The notes beneath the pieces were generated by a model that was given only the letters and a program-made list of their open reading frames with translations, made no database searches and had not been told where the DNA came from. Position numbers and translations under genes: made by a program. Shown piece by piece: positions 1-6,551 of a DNA stretch of 8,920 nt. The stretch covers positions 1-8,920 of the forward strand of contig BNTP01000086.1 of the NCBI GenBank assembly GCA_025996695.1, given 5' to 3'. This DNA is from Bacteroidia bacterium (lineage in GTDB: Bacteria > Bacteroidota > Bacteroidia > Bacteroidales > Azobacteroidaceae). The stretch's first letter is position 1, and every line of letters begins with the position of its first letter.

Positions 1-390
1 GGCAATCTGTCGGATTCCAAAGCAATTTCGGATATTAACTATTTGTCTTTCAAAAAAACAGGCTATCCGATTACCGCAGTGGCAAAAAATGCACTGACAT
101 ACGCGGCGGAAATTGGCTACAATGTGTTGTCGTTTGGCAATACAAAAGAAAAACTCTATCCCTTTGTGCGCTACGAATACTACAACACTGCCGAAGCGGT
201 GGAAGCCGGAGCCAAAGAAAATCCGCGCTACAAACGCGATTTGACTACGTTCGGCTTCAATTACAATCTATTGCCCAATCTGGTGGTCAAGGCGGATTAT
301 TCCATTCGGCGCATCAATGAGGGGAAATACAACAGCGAGCATACTTTCAGTGCGGGGGTGGCTTATACAGGATGGTTCGTTACAAAATAA
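1..390 (+). CDS. C-terminal end of an outer-membrane porin-like beta-barrel protein (5' end outside window)
   Basis: The frame is open from base 1 to the TAA at 388-390, giving 129 residues with no start inside the window; the TTG at 43 is an internal Leu codon. The sequence alternates hydrophobic/aromatic and polar residues in short strands, such as YPFVRYEYY, LTTFGFNYN and LVVKADYSIRR. It ends with strands like those closing Bacteroidota OprO/P-type barrels (FSAGVAYTGWF followed by VTK). It is therefore most likely the last strands of an outer-membrane barrel that lets small solutes cross the outer membrane. Only 23 bases separate it from the imelysin gene, so it is probably co-transcribed with the iron/heme genes that follow. 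The substrate cannot be told from this fragment, and an uncharacterised barrel protein is the main alternative. Confidence 0.75.
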   Translation, partial: GNLSDSKAISDINYLSFKKTGYPITAVAKNALTYAAEIGYNVLSFGNTKEKLYPFVRYEYYNTAEAVEAGAKENPRYKRDLTTFGFNYNLLPNLVVKADYSIRRINEGKYNSEHTFSAGVAYTGWFVTK

Positions 391-413
391 GTTAAAAATT
401 AAAAAACATACAA

Positions 414-1622
414 ATGAAAAACTCAAAGAATTACTTGATAGCAATTGCATTGCTTGGCGCGGGATTATTCGCCGCCTGTGATAATAATGAAAGCGGGGGA
501 AACGAAAATCCCGATGTGAATAACGCTCAAATTGAGGCATTGGCAACCAACTCGAAGTGGAACAACTATTTGGTGGCTGCCACGGAGGAGTTGTACAACG
601 ATTGTGTGAAACTGTGGGCAGCGTGGGCGGGTCCCAGCGCGTTATCCGTCGATGAATTAGCCATCGTGGGCGGCAACGCTTTTTGGACGAACGGCGGTTT
701 GAATGCCCCCAACGGATATGCAGCTTTGGTGAAAAATCCGGGTAATGGTAATTACTATTCCAGCGGAATTAATGCCATAGAAGCAACCATCATTCAAGGC
801 ACTATGGATATTGCCGGCGAAGTGGGCGGACAGAAAATTGGCGGTCCCTATGGTCACGCACTTGCCGGAAAATATGCACAAGGCGTGCTCGAAGTGGAAT
901 CGTGGTACAGTTGGAACTCGATTACCGACTACTCCGACAATATTATGAGCGTGCGCAATTCCTATCTCGGCGTGAGAGGCGGAACAACGGCAAGTGCCAA
1001 CAGTCTTTCTGCTTTTGTGAAAGCCCGTAATTCGACGTTGGATGCGGCTATCATCGCGGCTATCAATGCGGCTTACAACGGCATAAGAGCGATGGATGCG
1101 CCTTTCCGCAACAACCTGACGGGCACAAAAGTAGTGGCTGCAATGACGGCTTGCGCCGATTTGGAAGATATTTATAAAAGAGAATTACTTCCGTTGGTGC
1201 GTGGCGCAGGAGCAGCATTTGATTTCACGCCAATCTTGGCCACCTACGCCGACGATATTGTGGTGGAATCATACAAGGATATGAAAGACAAAGCCAATGC
1301 ATTGAAAGAGGCAGCAGCGGCATACACCGCTAATCCGACCAATGCCCGATTGAGCGCGGTGTGCGATGCGTGGAAAGCCGTCCGTATTCCCTGGGAACAG
1401 AGCGAGGCATTCTTATACGGTCCCGCCGATTTGTTGGGGCTTGACCCCTCGTTGGATAGTTGGCCCCTCGACCAGGATGATATTTTAACCATCTTGAACG
1501 ACAATAGACTAACTACCGTGCAACAAATTCAGGGCGCCATCACCGGCGAAAGCGTGCGCGGATTTCATACCATAGAATTATTATTATTCAAAGATGGACA
1601 AGACCGGACAATTAATAATTAA
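414..1622 (+). CDS. Imelysin-like lipoprotein (MEROPS M75-like family), circularly permuted
   Basis: This 402-aa protein starts at ATG 414 and has a clear lipoprotein signal peptide: Lys2 and Lys5, a hydrophobic stretch 8-21, and lipobox F19-A-A-C22 followed by DNNE. It carries the imelysin signature GxHxxE as G383-F-H385-T-I-E388, just before the C-terminus. In canonical imelysins that motif lies in the first half. Here residues about 45-265 resemble the usual second half (YLVAATEELYNDC at 52-64, then a SWNSITDYSDNI segment near 166-177 resembling the usual SFSDNTHxDI). Residues about 272-402 resemble the usual first half (YADDIVVESY, NPTNARL, AWKAVR, SWPLD, then GxHxxE). This order matches the permuted topology reported for a Bacteroides ovatus imelysin-like structure. 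The family is now thought to act in iron uptake and not as a peptidase. The protein is probably anchored in the outer membrane. Its neighbour, a di-heme oxidoreductase, is a usual partner. Confidence 0.92.
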   Translation: MKNSKNYLIAIALLGAGLFAACDNNESGGNENPDVNNAQIEALATNSKWNNYLVAATEELYNDCVKLWAAWAGPSALSVDELAIVGGNAFWTNGGLNAPNGYAALVKNPGNGNYYSSGINAIEATIIQGTMDIAGEVGGQKIGGPYGHALAGKYAQGVLEVESWYSWNSITDYSDNIMSVRNSYLGVRGGTTASANSLSAFVKARNSTLDAAIIAAINAAYNGIRAMDAPFRNNLTGTKVVAAMTACADLEDIYKRELLPLVRGAGAAFDFTPILATYADDIVVESYKDMKDKANALKEAAAAYTANPTNARLSAVCDAWKAVRIPWEQSEAFLYGPADLLGLDPSLDSWPLDQDDILTILNDNRLTTVQQIQGAITGESVRGFHTIELLLFKDGQDRTINN

Positions 1623-1636
1623 CGGTCGGCAGGGGC

Positions 1637-1655
1637 TGGCGGGTCAAGCCCGCCA
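1637..1655. repeat. GC-rich palindromic hairpin between imelysin and di-heme oxidoreductase genes
   Basis: GGCGGG (1638-1643) and CCCGCC (1649-1654) are perfect inverted arms around the loop TCAAG. An outer T-A pair (1637/1655) gives a 7-bp stem. The hairpin lies 15 bases after the imelysin stop and 7 bases before the preferred start of the next gene. It has no U-tract, so it is not a standard terminator. It looks like a small dispersed palindromic element. If the next gene starts at ATG 1594, the hairpin is translated (GLAGQARHD) into the signal peptide's n-region. It could also modulate translation or mRNA stability of the downstream cistron; this is inference. Confidence 0.65.
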
Positions 1656-1662
1656 TGACAGA

Positions 1663-3051
1663 ATGTGTATTGCTATGCTAATTATTTGCGTAGCAACACT
1701 TTGTGCGTGCAGCAACGACGACGAAATTGTTATTAAAGACCAATACGGCAATGTCGCTCAAGCAGAACAACTGTCTGCCGGAACGTCCACCGTTTTCAAT
1801 ATTGGGAACTCGGCTTATGATACGCCGGCAGCGTGGGTTACGGGGGATTTGCTGACCCGATTTTATGCGGGCGACCGTTTGTATGACAACAATCGCGGCA
1901 CCGAAGGCGGCAAAGGTCCGGTGTTTGCCGGCTCGTCCTGTGGCAGTTGCCACAACAATGCAGGGCGCACTTTGCCCTCCATCTACACACGAGACAGCGG
2001 TAGCGGCGCGGCGGGGTTTTCGTCGCAATTGGTGTATATTACCAGGCAAAACGGTACGCATTTTCGCCAATATGGGCGGGTGCTGCACGACCAATCTATT
2101 GTTGGCGTGGCGGCAGAAGGTAAGTTGCACGCCTATTTTACCGAGCAGGAGTTGCAATTTCCCGACGGTGAGCGGTATGTGTTGCAAACGCCGCATTACG
2201 AAATCTCCGAGTGGTATGCCGATAGCATCGCCCCTAAAGATTTGATAGTGGATGTGCATATTCCCTTGCGGCACGTAGGTATGGGGCAGATTATGGCATT
2301 AGATACCGACGAATTGAGAAAATTGGCAGCGCAAAGCAATTATCCCGAATACGGCATTTCCGGAAGGTTAAGTCTGATTAACGAACGCAACCGGCAATAC
2401 GTGGGCGTGGGCGGCAACAAAGCGCACCACGCGGATTTGACAGTGGAGTTGGGCTTCTCGTCCGATTTGGGTGTAAAGAACGACCGCTATCCTTATGAGG
2501 TTTCCGAGGGGCAGTCGCAGATGTTGGGCTATTCGCATTACGGAATGGAAATCACCACGCGCGAAATGGAGGATGTCGATTTGTATATGTCCGCGTTGGG
2601 CGTTCCTGCTCGCCGCAATGTGAATGATGCGAAAGTTAAGAGAGGTGAAGAGAATTTTTATAAGGCGAAGTGTCAACTGTGCCACACGCCCACGTTGCAC
2701 ACCCGTCAGGATGCGCCGGTGCTGCTCAATGGTACGCGCTTGCCTTGGCTGACCAATCAGACGATACATCCGTACAGCGATTTTTTGCTGCACGATATGG
2801 GCGCGGGGTTGGACAATCACGTAAGAGCAGGATCGGCGTACAGTTACGAATGGCGCACCACCCCGCTGTGGGGCGTAGGTCTGCAACAGACGGTGAATGG
2901 GCATACGCGTTTCCTGCACGATGGGCGGGCGCGGAATTTTGTTGAAGCAATTATGTGGCACGATGGTGAGGGGGCTGTTTCGCGTGAGTTATTTAAGCGG
3001 ATGGCAAAAGAGGATAGAGATGCGGTGGTTGCGTTTTTGAATAGTTTATGA
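1663..3051 (+). CDS. Di-heme oxidoreductase lipoprotein (DUF1111 / putative thiol oxidoreductase family)
   Basis: The protein has two c-type heme motifs, C93-GS-C-H97 and C337-QL-C-H341 (numbering from ATG 1663, 462 aa). Their wide spacing and the surrounding sequence (GSSCGSCHNNAGR near the N-terminus; FLHDGRARNFVEAIMWHDGE near the C-terminus) are typical of the DUF1111 di-heme family, related in heme architecture to di-heme peroxidases. The signal peptide is a lipoprotein type: a hydrophobic stretch then L-C-A-C16, followed by SNDDE, an acidic tract of the kind that exports Bacteroidota lipoproteins to the cell surface. The start is uncertain. ATG 1663 gives a short signal peptide with no basic residue, ATG 1675 an even shorter one, and ATG 1594 adds 23 residues including Arg/His from the hairpin repeat and overlaps the imelysin gene by 29 bases. 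The stop overlaps ATG 3048. Members commonly sit next to imelysin genes and are presumed to help iron/redox handling; the exact reaction is not established here. Confidence 0.9.
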   Translation: MCIAMLIICVATLCACSNDDEIVIKDQYGNVAQAEQLSAGTSTVFNIGNSAYDTPAAWVTGDLLTRFYAGDRLYDNNRGTEGGKGPVFAGSSCGSCHNNAGRTLPSIYTRDSGSGAAGFSSQLVYITRQNGTHFRQYGRVLHDQSIVGVAAEGKLHAYFTEQELQFPDGERYVLQTPHYEISEWYADSIAPKDLIVDVHIPLRHVGMGQIMALDTDELRKLAAQSNYPEYGISGRLSLINERNRQYVGVGGNKAHHADLTVELGFSSDLGVKNDRYPYEVSEGQSQMLGYSHYGMEITTREMEDVDLYMSALGVPARRNVNDAKVKRGEENFYKAKCQLCHTPTLHTRQDAPVLLNGTRLPWLTNQTIHPYSDFLLHDMGAGLDNHVRAGSAYSYEWRTTPLWGVGLQQTVNGHTRFLHDGRARNFVEAIMWHDGEGAVSRELFKRMAKEDRDAVVAFLNSL

Positions 3052-3065
3052 TTAATTACGGGATT

Positions 3066-4277
3066 ATGAAAATAAAATTATTATTATTGAGTGTGCTGTT
3101 TTCGGTTAGTGCTTTTGCCCAAGAAAACAGCGACAAATACATTGAGAGTGATGTGATTCCTTTGGCGGGGAAAAAGGGCTTTAGTTTTGAAACCCGTGCG
3201 GGCGATTTTGTGTTTAAGCCCTTTGTGTTGGTGCAGACTTCCGCGAAAATGAATTATTACGACGATGAGGGTTTGGAACTTTCCGACCAGGACAATATCG
3301 CCAACAGCGGTTTTGAAATCGGCAATGCTTTACTCGGTTTTGCCGGAAAAGCCTTTGGCAAACTGACTTTCAACTTGACATTGAATGCGGCGCAATCGGG
3401 CGATGCGTTGTTGCAACAGGCGTGGTTTGACCTGAATTTGAAAGACGAACTCCGTTTCCGCTTCGGGAAATTCAAAACACCTTTCAATCAAGGCTATTTG
3501 GTCACTTTGGGCGAAACTTTGTTCCCGACACTTCCGGTATCGTTGACCGCTCCGGTAAATATTCCGTATTCGCTCAATTCGGTGAATCCGAATATTGCTA
3601 CCGGCTTTGACTTGGGCGTTCAGGTGCACGGATTGCTTGCTCGCAAGTGGGAATACCGTGTTGGTGTTTTTAACGGGACGGGCATCGGTGTGAATGGTGC
3701 TAAGAAGACTTTGAGCGACGATTTGGGTGTTCCGTCGCTGCTCTATGCCGGGCGCATTGCCTATATGCCCAAGGGTGTGATGCCCACGCATCAAGGCAGT
3801 CCTGAGCAGTTGAGCGACAGCAAGTGGCTGGTGGCACTTTCCACTTCTTACAATGTGGAGGCTAATTGGCAGGCGAGCAATGATTTTCGCGCCGGTGTGG
3901 AGTTTGCCTATTTGTATAATCGCCTCTATCTGGCGGCTGAGGCGTATTATTTGAATGTGAGGTTTACGAAGAAGCAGCAGATTGCGCAGCCCTATAACTT
4001 TATTGGTGGATATGTTCAGGGCGGGTATTTCGTGAGCGACAAGATGCAATTGGCAATGCGTTATGATTTGTATAACCGCAATTCGCTGAAAACAGACGGA
4101 TTTTTGAACTTGCCTGCACTTGGGGTCAATTATTTTATTGCGGGATATAATCTGAAATTGCAGGCGATGTATCAATATTTGGGCAAGTGGGGGCACGAAA
4201 ATCAGTTGGCTCGCGATAATGACGACTTGGGTTTGGCGCAACATTTTGCTCAGGTGATGTTGCAGTTTTCATTCTAA
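3066..4277 (+). CDS. OprO/OprP-like outer-membrane porin
   Basis: This is a 403-aa beta-barrel protein. ATG 3066 gives a clean signal peptide: MKIK, a hydrophobic run LLLLSVLFSVS, and a probable cleavage site AFA/QE. ATG 3048 overlaps the previous stop as ATGA and would add six residues (MINYGI), which might serve translational coupling. The body has alternating strands such as FVFKPFVLVQTSAKMNYY, LTFNLTLNAAQ, LRFRFGKFKTPF and WEYRVGVFNGTGI. The segment RFRFGKFKTPFNQ followed by the GVFNGTG stretch is typical of the phosphate-selective porin O/P family. The chain ends in an aromatic residue (QFSF), the usual signal for barrel assembly. It would let small solutes through the outer membrane. 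The phosphate preference implied by the family name cannot be assumed: its operon partners suggest iron or a redox-active solute. Confidence 0.9.
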   Translation: MKIKLLLLSVLFSVSAFAQENSDKYIESDVIPLAGKKGFSFETRAGDFVFKPFVLVQTSAKMNYYDDEGLELSDQDNIANSGFEIGNALLGFAGKAFGKLTFNLTLNAAQSGDALLQQAWFDLNLKDELRFRFGKFKTPFNQGYLVTLGETLFPTLPVSLTAPVNIPYSLNSVNPNIATGFDLGVQVHGLLARKWEYRVGVFNGTGIGVNGAKKTLSDDLGVPSLLYAGRIAYMPKGVMPTHQGSPEQLSDSKWLVALSTSYNVEANWQASNDFRAGVEFAYLYNRLYLAAEAYYLNVRFTKKQQIAQPYNFIGGYVQGGYFVSDKMQLAMRYDLYNRNSLKTDGFLNLPALGVNYFIAGYNLKLQAMYQYLGKWGHENQLARDNDDLGLAQHFAQVMLQFSF

Positions 4278-4280
4278 AAC

Positions 4281-4314
4281 AAAGCCCCCTAAATCCCCCT
4301 CAAGGGGGACTTGG
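4281..4314 (+). repeat. Copy 1 of an inverted GC-rich repeat (CCCCCTAAATCCCCC type)
   Basis: The element begins AAAGCCCCCTAAATCCCCC four bases after the porin stop codon. The reverse complement of 4379-4412 shares its first 19 bases exactly, and the remainder (ending GGGGGACTT..GG) differs by one substitution and a one-base shift. The element also folds on itself: TCCCCC and GGGGGA pair around TCAA (4294-4309). Together with copy 2 it can form a long stem enclosing the start codon of the next gene. There is no U-tract, so a role as an intrinsic terminator is not supported. Confidence 0.85.
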
Positions 4315-4339
4315 AGAGCAATAACTAACAAAAGAACAA

Positions 4340-5083
4340 ATGTTTATCAAACGTAAAAACAAACATAGTACGCACGCACCAAAGTCCCCCTGTGGGGGAT
4401 TTAGGGGGCTTTTACTCGCCTGTATGTTCACGGCTTGCGACAGCGGTGATATTTATCCTGCCGACCGCACTAACAAGGGCGATAATATTGCAGTGGCGGT
4501 TTCGTTTCGCCTCTTGGCGAGGGACAAGATTCCGGCGGGCTATTCGCTTGTTTTTGGTGCATTTGAGGAGAACAATTCTTCGCCCTTGGTGTGGACGAGT
4601 GTGATGGAAACTGCCGGCGATGAGCCGGTGAGGGTTTCCCTGTCAAGTGTTCCCAAAGCGGCGCGCACTGTGAAGTTGAGCCTTTTTACGGTGGGGCGCA
4701 AGGCGATATACGATTTTTATACCTTTGATATTTCCACGGCATTGGAAGATATAGAAATCCCTTTAAAAGATGTATCTTTGTTGCTTAAATACAATAAAAT
4801 ACAGGAAATGTTTGGGAAGAATTGTACGGCTTGTCATGGGACGGAACGCGGTGGTGGTGGTTTGCTGTTGGGCGACGGCGTGAGTTATGCCGCTTTGGTG
4901 AATCAGGCGGCAACGAACAGCGAGAAAGTGAGGGTGGAACCGTATAGCGTGCCAAACAGTTTTTTGATGGACGTTTTGACGGATGAGGCAATAAAATTGA
5001 GTCAGCCGCATTCCACGATATTATATGCAGACGATATAAATTTGCTGAAGGCGTGGATTGCGGCGGGTGCAGAACATAATTGA
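4340..5083 (+). CDS. Lipoprotein with a C-terminal monoheme cytochrome c domain
   Basis: The 247-aa protein has a lipoprotein-type signal peptide ending in MFTAC33, followed by DSGD. C28 (LLAC) is a weaker second lipobox candidate. The n-region is odd: residues 14-24 (PKSPCGGFRGL) are encoded by the inverted repeat copy at 4379-4412. Residues about 45-140 look like a beta-sandwich of unknown role. The C-terminal part is a cytochrome c-like domain: FGKNC162-TA-CH166 binds heme, followed by a glycine run, SYAALVN, and a closing LLKAWIAAGA helix, as in small cytochrome modules of the planctomycete cytochrome C (PSCyt1) type. In those modules an MP pair usually precedes the last helix and supplies the distal Met; here it is S-Q-P-H224, so His224 may be the distal ligand. 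It probably passes electrons at the outer membrane, working with the di-heme enzyme upstream. The next gene begins two bases after its stop. Confidence 0.85.
   Translation: MFIKRKNKHSTHAPKSPCGGFRGLLLACMFTACDSGDIYPADRTNKGDNIAVAVSFRLLARDKIPAGYSLVFGAFEENNSSPLVWTSVMETAGDEPVRVSLSSVPKAARTVKLSLFTVGRKAIYDFYTFDISTALEDIEIPLKDVSLLLKYNKIQEMFGKNCTACHGTERGGGGLLLGDGVSYAALVNQAATNSEKVRVEPYSVPNSFLMDVLTDEAIKLSQPHSTILYADDINLLKAWIAAGAEHN
4379..4412 (-). repeat. Copy 2 of the inverted GC-rich repeat, inside the cytochrome lipoprotein gene
   Basis: This is the inverted partner of 4281-4314, 64 bases downstream. On the plus strand it reads GTCCCCCTGTGGGGGATTTAG in its core, and it folds on itself around TGT. It lies in frame within the lipoprotein gene and encodes residues 14-24, immediately before the hydrophobic core of the signal peptide. 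It therefore appears to have been taken up into the coding sequence. The alternative is that the true start lies elsewhere, but no in-frame ATG lies between the repeat and the lipobox except the one at Met29, which leaves too little signal peptide. Confidence 0.85.
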
Positions 5084-5085
5084 AG

Positions 5086-6219
5086 ATGAAACATAGACAA
5101 ACAGAATGGAAAGACTTGTCGGCAAGTGCCGAAGTGAGCGTTTTTGAAACCGCCGGCGGCGTGGCGGAATATCACGCAATGGTGAGTTTGAACAACCCGC
5201 GGGATGATGCGGCAAGGCAATACCGCAACATCGAAACCGCTATTGAGCGGTTGCAACAGGGCGAGAGAAAGACTCTCGTGCTGAAACGCTATTTCGTGAG
5301 CGATGCCATCAATCACGCCTCGCTGTTGGCGCACAACGACAGTGTGGCGGTATCTATCGTGCAACAGCCGCCGTTGAATGGCACAAAAGTGGCGGTGTGG
5401 GCATATTGGGTTGAAGCGTGCATTGTGAAATCCATTGGCGAGGATGCCGTTGTGATGCTGCGCCCGCACTATCAGCATCTGTATAGTATGCAGTTGCACA
5501 GCCACGGCGAAGACGAATATATCCAAACTTCGGAGATTTTTAAGCATTATAGCCGCCAACTCGAACTCCGGCAGTGTTCGCTGAGGGCGAATACCGTTCG
5601 CACGTGGATTTATGTGCAGGGTGTGGATACGCATTATGCCGATATGGTGAAAGCGCGCCGCCTCTATTTCACGCAAATGGGCTTGACTGAGGCTACGCAT
5701 TATATTGCGAGCACAGGGATAGAAGGTAGATATCTGCACCCTGAAACCACCGTGCTGATGGATGCATACAGCATCGCAGGCATCAAAGAAGCCCAAATAA
5801 CCTATCTGAAAGGTGCCACCCACTTGAATCCCACGCACGAATACGGCGTAACTTTTGAGCGGGCAACAGCGGTGGATTATGGCGACCGCCGCCATATTTT
5901 TGTGTCGGGCACAGCGAGCATCGACAATCACGGCGACATCGTCCATCCCCTGCAAATTGATTTGCAGACCCAACGGACGCTCGAAAACATCGGCGTATTG
6001 CTTGCGGAGGCAGACGCCGGTATGGACGATATTGCGCAGATGATAGTCTATTTGCGCGATACGGCAGATTATGCGCGGGTGTTTGCGTATTTGCAACAGG
6101 CGTGTCCGCAGATTCCCAAGGTCATCGTTTGGGCACCGGTGTGTCGTCCGGGTTGGCTGATAGAGATGGAGTGTGTTGCGATAAAGGGCGTTCGGAATGG
6201 GGCGTTTGGGGAGTTCTAA
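5086..6219 (+). CDS. Two-domain Rid (YjgF/YER057c/UK114) superfamily protein, chorismatase-like architecture
   Basis: ATG 5086 lies two bases after the previous stop and gives 377 aa; the in-frame TTG 5080 would overlap that stop and is not needed. There is no signal peptide, so the protein is cytoplasmic. The C-terminal part (about 255-368) is a Rid-like domain: EYGVTFERAT, HIFVSGTASIDNHGDIVH (270-287), QTQRTLENIGVLL, VYLRD, and a final APVCRPGWLIEMECVAI strand that may carry the conserved ligand-binding Arg354. The middle (169-245) has RTWIYV, MVKARR, YIASTGIEG and MDAYSI, and the N-terminal third looks like a degenerate related fold. This layout resembles FkbO/Hyg5-type chorismatases, which use a Rid-like fold. 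RidA itself hydrolyses reactive enamines/imines. Which of these activities it has, if either, cannot be read from sequence. Its place at the end of a heme/iron lipoprotein operon is unexplained. Confidence 0.8.
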   Translation: MKHRQTEWKDLSASAEVSVFETAGGVAEYHAMVSLNNPRDDAARQYRNIETAIERLQQGERKTLVLKRYFVSDAINHASLLAHNDSVAVSIVQQPPLNGTKVAVWAYWVEACIVKSIGEDAVVMLRPHYQHLYSMQLHSHGEDEYIQTSEIFKHYSRQLELRQCSLRANTVRTWIYVQGVDTHYADMVKARRLYFTQMGLTEATHYIASTGIEGRYLHPETTVLMDAYSIAGIKEAQITYLKGATHLNPTHEYGVTFERATAVDYGDRRHIFVSGTASIDNHGDIVHPLQIDLQTQRTLENIGVLLAEADAGMDDIAQMIVYLRDTADYARVFAYLQQACPQIPKVIVWAPVCRPGWLIEMECVAIKGVRNGAFGEF

Positions 6220-6370
6220 ATTTTATGCCTTGAAATTTTGGGGGGGTAACTATTTTTTAACTGTTTATTAAACGAAGTTTTTTTACTGCCGTTTGCCTTT
6301 TGGGTTGAGGAGTGGCGATTGAAATCAGGCGGAACTGTTGGCGACGTTGTTTGGAGGGAAGAAATAAGTG
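6220..6370. other. Convergent intergenic region, no gene seen
   Basis: This stretch separates the 3' end of the Rid-like gene from the 3' end of the minus-strand small genes. It is AT-rich at the left, with a run of seven G at 6240-6246. A weak stem (AAACG 6270-6274 with CGTTT 6290-6294, plus AGT/ACT inside, around a T-run) could help end transcription in this convergent setting, but the stem is too poor to call a terminator. No open frame with coding character was found. Confidence 0.5.
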
Positions 6371-6550
6371 CTATTTATTAGAACTTATTTTAGTAATAAC
6401 AATATTGATTGTGTGGGTTTTAGTAGGTTTTTCTTTTCCAAAAAGGGATAAATAAAGAAATCTTACTGCCCAGATAGCAAATGCTATCCAAATAAGATAT
6501 ACAAGCCCAAAGCCAATATAATCCGTAAAAGTGAAAGTGGGATATTCCAT
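6371..6550 (-). CDS. Small membrane protein, 59 aa, unknown function (second gene of a two-gene operon)
   Basis: Read on the minus strand, ATG 6550-6548 opens a 59-aa frame ending at TAG 6373-6371. It has a soluble N-terminus (MEYPTFTFTD), one strongly hydrophobic aromatic-rich segment at about residues 11-37 (IGFGLVYLIWIAFAIWAV, then RFLYLSLF), and a basic then Ile/Thr/Asn-rich tail (GKEKPTKTH). One transmembrane helix with the tail in the cytoplasm fits the positive-inside rule. Its start lies one base past the stop of the preceding minus-strand gene, a spacing typical of translational coupling. I do not recognise a family. The tight spacing, the shared promoter and the membrane-protein pattern of both frames argue that it is real; it is too short for most gene callers. 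Confidence 0.68.
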   Translation of the reverse strand: MEYPTFTFTDYIGFGLVYLIWIAFAIWAVRFLYLSLFGKEKPTKTHTINIVITKISSNK

Positions 6551-6551
6551 A

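Noticed and set aside
414..1622. Imelysin as a metallopeptidase
   Set aside because: Structural work on the family found that the GxHxxE site does not resemble HxxE peptidases, so I call it an iron-uptake-related protein.
3330..4244. 304-aa minus-strand open frame opposite the porin
   Set aside because: It is an antisense shadow with Ile/His/Arg-rich composition; the plus-strand porin has a signal peptide, barrel strands and a terminal aromatic residue.
5002..6096. 364-aa minus-strand open frame opposite the Rid-like gene
   Set aside because: It is an antisense shadow rich in His, Arg and Cys with no recognisable domain; the plus strand encodes a clear conserved protein.
6270..6294. Possible intrinsic terminator between the convergent genes
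   Set aside because: The stem is short and interrupted, with the T-run in the loop and not after the stem.
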